A stretch of 64,000 bases of DNA. It comes from G963662985 sp963662985. GTDB lineage: Bacteria > Chloroflexota > Anaerolineae > Anaerolineales > UBA11579. The position numbers were made by a program, and so were the translations under genes. This document shows positions 59,216 to 64,000 of the stretch, piece after piece. The DNA lies in assembly GCA_963662985.1 (NCBI GenBank), contig OY760067.1, positions 1,860,001 through 1,924,000 on the forward strand, read 5' to 3'. Under the pieces are notes generated by a model, which was given only the letters and a program-made list of their open reading frames with translations, was not told where the DNA came from and did not search any database. Position 1 is the stretch's first letter. Each line of letters begins with the position of its first letter.

Positions 59216-59241
59216 GGGCTGCCCCTATTAGGGGGCAGCTC
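59216..59241 (+). terminator. GC-rich hairpin between the binding-protein and ATPase genes
   Basis: GCTGCCCC/GGGGCAGC (extended by two weaker pairs) with a six-base loop, followed by TCCTTTAT. It probably reduces read-through and protects the upstream mRNA, so that binding protein is made in excess, as in the sugar operon at 3.5 kb. Confidence 0.65.
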
Positions 59242-59262
59242 TCCTTTATAGAAAGGTTTATT

Positions 59263-60033
59263 ATGAGTAATGAGATAATCCTTGAAGCAAAAAATCTGAG
59301 AAAAGTCTTTGGTGGCTTGGTTGCTGTTGATGATGTGAGTGTGAATGTGAAACGAAACACCATGCATGCTATCATTGGACCCAATGGAGCTGGAAAAACG
59401 ACTCTTTTCAACCTTTTAAGTGGTGTGATGCCTCCTTCTAATGGACAAGTTTTGTATAATGGTAAAGATATTACCAGATATGCACCTCAACAAAGAGCTC
59501 ATTTGGGAATTGGCCGTTCTTTTCAGATCACAAATATTTTCCCAAATTTGACAGTTGTTGAGAATATTCGTTTGGCAGCACAGGCGATGGGGAAAAACAA
59601 TTACCGTTTGTTTGCTAGAACAGAAGTTTTTACAGAATATTATGATGTGGCAGATGAGATCATTGCTGAAGTTGGTTTGGAAGGTAAGGAATTTACTTTG
59701 GCGCGAAATTTGCCGCACGGTGAAAAGCGTAAGTTAGAGTTGGGGATCATGTTGGCTAGCGATCCACAGCTTTTATTATTCGACGAACCTACAGCTGGAA
59801 TGTCTTCTGAACAAGTGCCAGAGTTAATCGAGATTATTAATCGAGTTTTGAAAAAAGGTGATCGAACTGCTGTTTTGGTTGAACATCGAATGGACATGGT
59901 GATGAGTGTTTCACATTCGATTACTGTGATGGCACAGGGAAGTTTGTTGGCAGAAGGCTCACCTCAAGAGATTGCTGAAAATGTTGAAGTCCAAAAAGCT
60001 TATCTCGGCGATTTATATGGAGATTTGTCATGA
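59263..60033 (+). CDS. livG: Liv-type ABC transporter ATPase
   Basis: A 256-residue ATPase of the LivG class. Walker A is GPNGAGKTT, the signature region is LPHGEKRKLELGIMLASDP, Walker B is LLLFDEPTAGM, and the switch His is in VLVEHRMD. LivG proteins carry the FQ(I/N)T(N)xFPxLTVxENI element, seen here as SFQITNIFPNLTVVENI. It overlaps livF by four bases. Confidence 0.95.
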   Translation: MSNEIILEAKNLRKVFGGLVAVDDVSVNVKRNTMHAIIGPNGAGKTTLFNLLSGVMPPSNGQVLYNGKDITRYAPQQRAHLGIGRSFQITNIFPNLTVVENIRLAAQAMGKNNYRLFARTEVFTEYYDVADEIIAEVGLEGKEFTLARNLPHGEKRKLELGIMLASDPQLLLFDEPTAGMSSEQVPELIEIINRVLKKGDRTAVLVEHRMDMVMSVSHSITVMAQGSLLAEGSPQEIAENVEVQKAYLGDLYGDLS

Positions 60034-60758
60034 GTGAAACTAAAAATATGCTGACAGTTGAGAGCATTCAGACTTTTATTGGACAATTTCATATTTTGGA
60101 AAACGTGTCCATTGAGGTTCCAAAAGAAGCTATTACGGTGCTTTTGGGACGTAATGGTGCAGGCAAAACAACAACTTTGAAATCCATTTTGGGGTTAACT
60201 CCTCCCCGTGAAGGGAAAGTGGTTTTTGATGGGCAAGAGATCCAAGGGAAAAGAGCATTCAATATTGCAAATTTGGGTATTGGGTATGTGCCTGAACATC
60301 GGGCAATTTTCCGTGATTTGTCTGTTTTGGAAAATCTGAAATTGGCTGAACGCGAACGTGGCGATTTTGAAAAGAAGGAAGAATTTATTTTTGAGCTTTT
60401 CCCAGATTTGAAACGTTTGGCAAAATTACCAGGAACAAATCTTTCTGGTGGACAACAACAAATGTTGGCAGTGGCACGTGCCTTGGTGCCTGATAATAAG
60501 TTGTTATTAATCGATGAGCCAAGTGAAGGTCTTGCTCCTATTTTGATTCAACAAATGATGGAAGCGATAAAGGTTTTGAGCGAGAAGACTACGGTTTTGT
60601 TGGTTGAGCAGAACTTTATTATGGCAAGCCAATTGGCGAAATATTTTTATATTGTTGATGATGGGAAGACAGTTGAATCTGGTTTGATTGGAGAATTGGT
60701 TCAAAATGAAGAGATGGTGACGCAATATCTCGGTGCTTCTGTCAAGGCAGTAAAATAA
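60030..60758 (+). CDS. livF: Liv-type ABC transporter ATPase
   Basis: A 242-residue ATPase of the LivF class, the partner of LivG. Walker A is GRNGAGKTTT, the LivF-type stretch LGIGYVPEHRAIFRDLSVLENL precedes the signature LSGGQQQMLAVARAL, and Walker B is LLLIDEPSEGL followed by VLLVEQN. Starts within the livG stop (ATGA). Confidence 0.95.
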   Translation: MSETKNMLTVESIQTFIGQFHILENVSIEVPKEAITVLLGRNGAGKTTTLKSILGLTPPREGKVVFDGQEIQGKRAFNIANLGIGYVPEHRAIFRDLSVLENLKLAERERGDFEKKEEFIFELFPDLKRLAKLPGTNLSGGQQQMLAVARALVPDNKLLLIDEPSEGLAPILIQQMMEAIKVLSEKTTVLLVEQNFIMASQLAKYFYIVDDGKTVESGLIGELVQNEEMVTQYLGASVKAVK

Positions 60759-60769
60759 AGGATAGCAGA

Positions 60770-62263
60770 ATGAATAAAAAATTGAAATCAATTTTAATTG
60801 CATTTGGTGTCCTGATAGGGTTAGTGCTTGTATCTATTGGGTTCATCCAAATTATGGGTGATAAATCATTTATTCGAACTACATTGTCTGGTTTTACTTT
60901 GGGCTCCTTGTTCTTTATGGTGGCCGCTGGTTTGACTTTGATCTTTGGTTTGATGGATGTTTTGAACTTTGCACATGGTTCAATGTTCATGCTTGGGGCT
61001 TATTTAGGTTGGCAATTTTATACGAACCCAACCTTTATCTTTGGTGTACTACCTTTGATTTTGGCTTTTGCTGTGGGTGTGATGTTGATGCCAATTATTA
61101 AACCTTATTTGATCGAATGGAAATTAAGCGATCGAATGAAAAAAATTCTTCCTGTAGTTGCATATATTATGGCTTTGGGAATTGCCATATATGGCATTTT
61201 AGGATATGACATTTTGAGTTTAGCTGATACGGCTATGGTTGCAATCTCTAATACCTTTATGAATGATCCTTTGGCTGAAATTAGCCCACAAGAACCGATG
61301 AATGTTTTTGTCATACGCGTGATTGCTTTGATCTTGAGTGGTGCTTTTGTGGCGTTTGCTTCTTCACGACCTGGGGATAAAACTCAATTTGCTCATAAAG
61401 ATGGCATGATTAAGAATATTTTAGTTGTAGCAGGGCTTTTTGTGGCGACCATATTCTTCTCTTTGGTGAGAGAAAGTGCTCCTGTATTTGTACTTGAGAT
61501 GAATGGGAACTGGAGATTCTTGCTTTCAATTGTGACAGCAGTGGTGTTTGGTTTGGTCTTGGGTGCAGTGATCGAAATTACTTTGATTCGACCTTTATAT
61601 GTGCGCCATTTGTTTGTTGTTTTGATGACGCTTGGTTTGGACTATATTATCCGCGAGTTGGTGCAATTGTTATGGGATCCGTTGGCCTATCAAATGGAAC
61701 GCCCTCCAATGTTTAGTCAGCCTGGAAAGGCAGATAGTATTTTGGCGTGGTTCAGTGGGCATAATACAACAATTGATATTTTAGGGGTTACTTTCCCTTC
61801 TTATCGTTTGTTCGTGATTATTTTAGGTGTGTTGATGTTCATTTTCTTGTTACTATTGATGAATAAGACACGCTTGGGGATGATCATTCGCGCTGGTGTG
61901 CAAGATGCTGAAATGGTGGAAGCATTGGGTATCAACGTTCGAAGCGTTTTCACATTTGTGTTTGCATTGGGTGTTGCTTTTGCTGCACTCGGTGGGATTG
62001 GCGCAGCACCGTTTATTCCGGTGAATCCTTTGATGGGTGCTACTTATCAAATGCAAGGGTTCATTACGGTAGTGATCGGTGGTATGGGTAGTTATGTTGG
62101 TTCATTTATTGGTGCATTCATCCTTGGGATCGCTCGTTCCTTTGGCGACTTTTTTGCAATCAAATTTGGGCTTTCTCCCTCGATTGCAGAAGCTTCCACT
62201 GTGATCATTATGATCATTGTTTTGCTTGCACGTCCCTCTGGTTTGTTTGGAAAGAAGGACTAA
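60770..62263 (+). CDS. livH: Liv-type permease LivH with a large central insertion
   Basis: A 497-residue membrane permease, far above the ~290-310 residues usual for LivH. The N-terminal LivH segment (FFMVAAGLTLIFGLMDVLNFAHGSMFMLGAY) and the C-terminal segments (VIEITLIRPLYVRHLFVVLMTLGLDYIIREL, GMIIRAGVQDAEMVEALGINVRSVFTFVFALGVAFAALGG, VVIGGMGSYVGSFIGAFILG) are normal. Between them, about residues 105-245 are extra, with three to four added hydrophobic segments joined by charged loops. The frame is intact. It starts 12 bases after livF. The insertion may be lineage-specific. Confidence 0.9.
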   Translation: MNKKLKSILIAFGVLIGLVLVSIGFIQIMGDKSFIRTTLSGFTLGSLFFMVAAGLTLIFGLMDVLNFAHGSMFMLGAYLGWQFYTNPTFIFGVLPLILAFAVGVMLMPIIKPYLIEWKLSDRMKKILPVVAYIMALGIAIYGILGYDILSLADTAMVAISNTFMNDPLAEISPQEPMNVFVIRVIALILSGAFVAFASSRPGDKTQFAHKDGMIKNILVVAGLFVATIFFSLVRESAPVFVLEMNGNWRFLLSIVTAVVFGLVLGAVIEITLIRPLYVRHLFVVLMTLGLDYIIRELVQLLWDPLAYQMERPPMFSQPGKADSILAWFSGHNTTIDILGVTFPSYRLFVIILGVLMFIFLLLLMNKTRLGMIIRAGVQDAEMVEALGINVRSVFTFVFALGVAFAALGGIGAAPFIPVNPLMGATYQMQGFITVVIGGMGSYVGSFIGAFILGIARSFGDFFAIKFGLSPSIAEASTVIIMIIVLLARPSGLFGKKD

Positions 62264-62266
62264 GAT

Positions 62267-63376
62267 ATGGCTAAGAATACGAATAAATATCAATCAAAAT
62301 CCATTTTCCGCAGTGAAATTGGGATGATCGCTTTCTTTGTGATCCTTTTCTTGTTACCGTTTATTATCGGTTTGTTTACTGGATTTAGTGTGAATGAAGG
62401 TATGCCTAAGTATTGGGAAGGTATTTTGGTTACTTTCTTTATTATGGCTGTTTTTGCGATGAGTTATGATCTTTTAATGGGGTATGCAGGGATTTTGTCA
62501 TTTGGGCATGCTGCTTTCTTTGGTGGTGGGGCTTATACAATGGCGATTTTGTTGACCTATTGGGCACCCACTGTCAATCCTATTGTGTTGTTTGGAAAAG
62601 ATATTACAGTTACGGTAACTTTTGTGGGGGCAGTGATTGCTTCTGCGATTGTGGCGATGTTAATTGGTTTGCTTTTTAGTGCAACTTCAATTCGTTTGAA
62701 GGGTTCTTATTTTGCAATGTTGACCTTGGCATTAGCAACCGCAATTAATATTCTTTCTAAGGCAACAGACTTTGTGCAATGGACTGGGGCAGATGAAGGT
62801 TTGCATGGGGTTCCTACTCCAGCATGGTTGAATCCAACGCATTTTCGTTTCCGTTTTTATGTTGTAGCTTTAATCTTTATGGCGATTTGTTATTTCATTA
62901 TGAAGCGTTTTGTGAACAGCCCAACTGGGCATGTTGTGGTGGCTACTCGTGAAAATGAAAGCCGCGTGCGCATGATTGGTTATAACCCAGTAACTTTCCG
63001 TACAATCACTTTTGTGGTGTCTTCTTTGTTTGCTGGTTTGGCTGGCGCTTTATATGCTTTGTGGAATATGAGTGCTACACCATCAATGACCTCCGCTGTT
63101 TTGACAATTGACGCTCTCATCATGGTTATTTTGGGTGGGATGGGGACTTTGGCAGGACCTATCTTTGGCGCCGGGATCATGGAAATCTTGGGTCACTTCC
63201 TTTATGACTGGTTTGGTCCTCGATGGCCATTGGTGTTTGGGGTGATCTTTGTGTTGATTGTGATGTTCATTCCTTATGGAATTGTGGGCACCTTCCGCAT
63301 GCAACAAGCAAATGTCAAATCTGGTTGGGAACGTTTGGCTAAAATGTTGAAAACCAAGGAAGATAAAACTGAGTAA
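62267..63376 (+). CDS. livM: Liv-type permease LivM
   Basis: A 369-residue permease with about nine to ten membrane segments, normal for the family. Conserved parts are YDLLMGYAGILSFGHAAFFGGGAYTMAIL, LKGSYFAMLTLALATAINIL, TRENESRVRMIGYNPVTFRTITFVVSSLFAGLAGAL and VILGGMGTLAGPIFGAGIM. It starts 4 bases after livH and closes the transporter operon. A terminator follows. Confidence 0.95.
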   Translation: MAKNTNKYQSKSIFRSEIGMIAFFVILFLLPFIIGLFTGFSVNEGMPKYWEGILVTFFIMAVFAMSYDLLMGYAGILSFGHAAFFGGGAYTMAILLTYWAPTVNPIVLFGKDITVTVTFVGAVIASAIVAMLIGLLFSATSIRLKGSYFAMLTLALATAINILSKATDFVQWTGADEGLHGVPTPAWLNPTHFRFRFYVVALIFMAICYFIMKRFVNSPTGHVVVATRENESRVRMIGYNPVTFRTITFVVSSLFAGLAGALYALWNMSATPSMTSAVLTIDALIMVILGGMGTLAGPIFGAGIMEILGHFLYDWFGPRWPLVFGVIFVLIVMFIPYGIVGTFRMQQANVKSGWERLAKMLKTKEDKTE

Positions 63377-63412
63377 TCACTAGAGGTATCATTTTTACGT
63401 AACCTCCTCTTA

Positions 63413-63441
63413 AAAACAGACCGCATTGCGGTCTGTTTTGT
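63413..63441. terminator. Bidirectional terminator between livM and tatC
   Basis: A perfect 12-bp stem AAAACAGACCGC/GCGGTCTGTTTT with an ATT loop, A-rich on one side and T-rich on the other. Confidence 0.9.
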
Positions 63442-63505
63442 ATTTAATGATATAGAGAGTTTATAGCAAAATATTGAGGAATAAAGAAAGAGAAACCTTT
63501 TTGTA

Positions 63506-64000
63506 TTAGGCTTCGCTATTTTTTCTGGCAAATTTGGTGAGGAGGATGCTGATGATATAGAGGATAATGAGCGGAGCGGTGACGATGAGCATGTTGATGG
63601 GATCGGGGGTGGGGGTGATGACTGCAGCGAGGACGACGATACCAAGAATGGCGTAGCGCCAGTTTTTGCTGAGCATTTGGCTGTTGACGATGCCTATTTT
63701 GGCGAGGGCGAAGAAGATGAGGGGCATTTCAAAGGCGATGCCGATCCAGATGAGGACTCTGAGGACAAAGGTGATGTAGTCTTCTAAGGTAGGAACGGCT
63801 TGGATGTTCATGAAGTTGAGCAGGAAGGGAACAGCGACGGGGAGCATGACTTTGTAGGCGAAAACAACACCTGATATAAAAAGGAAGACGGCAAAAGGAA
63901 AGAGGAGGTAAAAAGCGTTTCTTTCGGTGCTTTTGAGACCTACGGCGATGAAGATCCAAATTTGGGAGATGAGATAGGGGGCGGCGATGATGAGGCCAAG
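63506..64000 (-). CDS. tatC: Twin-arginine translocase subunit TatC (partial at window end)
   Basis: The C-terminal ~164 residues of TatC, the polytopic receptor that binds twin-arginine signal peptides in the membrane. The frame runs through the window edge, so the start lies outside. Visible conserved parts are PYLISQIWIFIAVGLKSTERN and FPFAVFLFISGVVFAY, then TLEDYITFVLRVLIWIGIAFEMPLIFF, with the F-G-x-x-F-E-x-P-like element (GIAFEMP), and VVLAAVITPTPDPINMLIVTAPLIILY. The family call is secure. Confidence 0.95.
   Translation of the reverse strand, partial: LGLIIAAPYLISQIWIFIAVGLKSTERNAFYLLFPFAVFLFISGVVFAYKVMLPVAVPFLLNFMNIQAVPTLEDYITFVLRVLIWIGIAFEMPLIFFALAKIGIVNSQMLSKNWRYAILGIVVLAAVITPTPDPINMLIVTAPLIILYIISILLTKFARKNSEA

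Overview
The window is one contiguous stretch of bacterial chromosome, AT-rich and densely coded, with two tRNA genes and no rRNA, CRISPR array or intact mobile element. It starts inside the 3' end of ahcY and ends inside tatC. Several features suggest a Chloroflexota bacterium, probably Anaerolineae-like: a response-regulator/CpaE fusion, a MalT/SARP-type giant regulator, a DUF6798-type membrane protein, and many secreted proteins ending their signal peptides in AxA. This assignment is an inference from gene content; no marker tree was run. The + strand is rich in G and T across most of the window, often even where genes lie on the minus strand. This suggests that it is the leading strand.

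Region 1 (about 2.1-17.0 kb) is the most distinctive part. A LacI-type operator pair sits on the promoter of a sugar ABC transporter (binding protein, two permeases, ATPase). Downstream come a GT4-like glycosyltransferase, an 812-residue LacI repressor fused to a TIM-barrel glycosidase-like domain, a GH13_18 sugar phosphorylase, a GT-A glycosyltransferase, a HAD phosphatase/phosphomutase, a lipoprotein and a MOFRL-type glycerate 2-kinase. The most coherent reading is import and phosphorolysis of glucosylglycerate or a related glycosylglycerate, giving glucose-1-phosphate and glycerate, with glycerate passed to the kinase. The two glycosyltransferases may also make such a solute. It resembles the E. 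coli ycj locus, but has a novel regulator-enzyme fusion.

Region 2 (17.0-27.0 kb) holds small, mostly single-gene units: a pentapeptide protein, a GNAT-like protein, a THEP1-like NTPase, a DUF2202 ferritin-like protein, a ferredoxin-like protein, a DUF3737-MerR operon with a 19-bp-spacer MerR-type promoter, tRNA-Glu, a CapA-like protein, inorganic pyrophosphatase, a REC-CpaE fusion and tRNA-Met. Behind tRNA-Met lies about 0.9 kb without a convincing gene (27.0-27.9 kb). It has reversed GC skew and a helically phased array of TGTCCAA boxes.

Region 3 (27.9-44.6 kb) is mixed housekeeping and envelope genes: an AraC/GyrI-like regulator, secreted repeat protein, SanA/YdcF-like protein, HD-domain protein, TIM-barrel/NTF2 fusion, CCA-adding-type enzyme, membrane protein, RNase Z, FtsK, LysM-M23 endopeptidase, DUF192 protein, adenosine deaminase, EF-P and a beta-propeller/SH3 protein.

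Region 4 (44.7-63.4 kb) is an acyl-CoA metabolism locus around a 1070-residue MalT/SARP-like regulator. On the minus strand lie acyl-CoA dehydrogenase, EtfB, EtfA and MaoC hydratase. On the plus strand lie an SDR reductase, a KAS III-like synthase, a CoA-transferase, a small unknown protein, an SCP2-type thiolase, a DUF35 protein and an alpha/beta hydrolase, followed by a Liv-type ABC transporter. Together they supply the reactions of an (R)-stereochemistry beta-oxidation or short-chain acyl-CoA cycle. TatC follows, convergent with livM.
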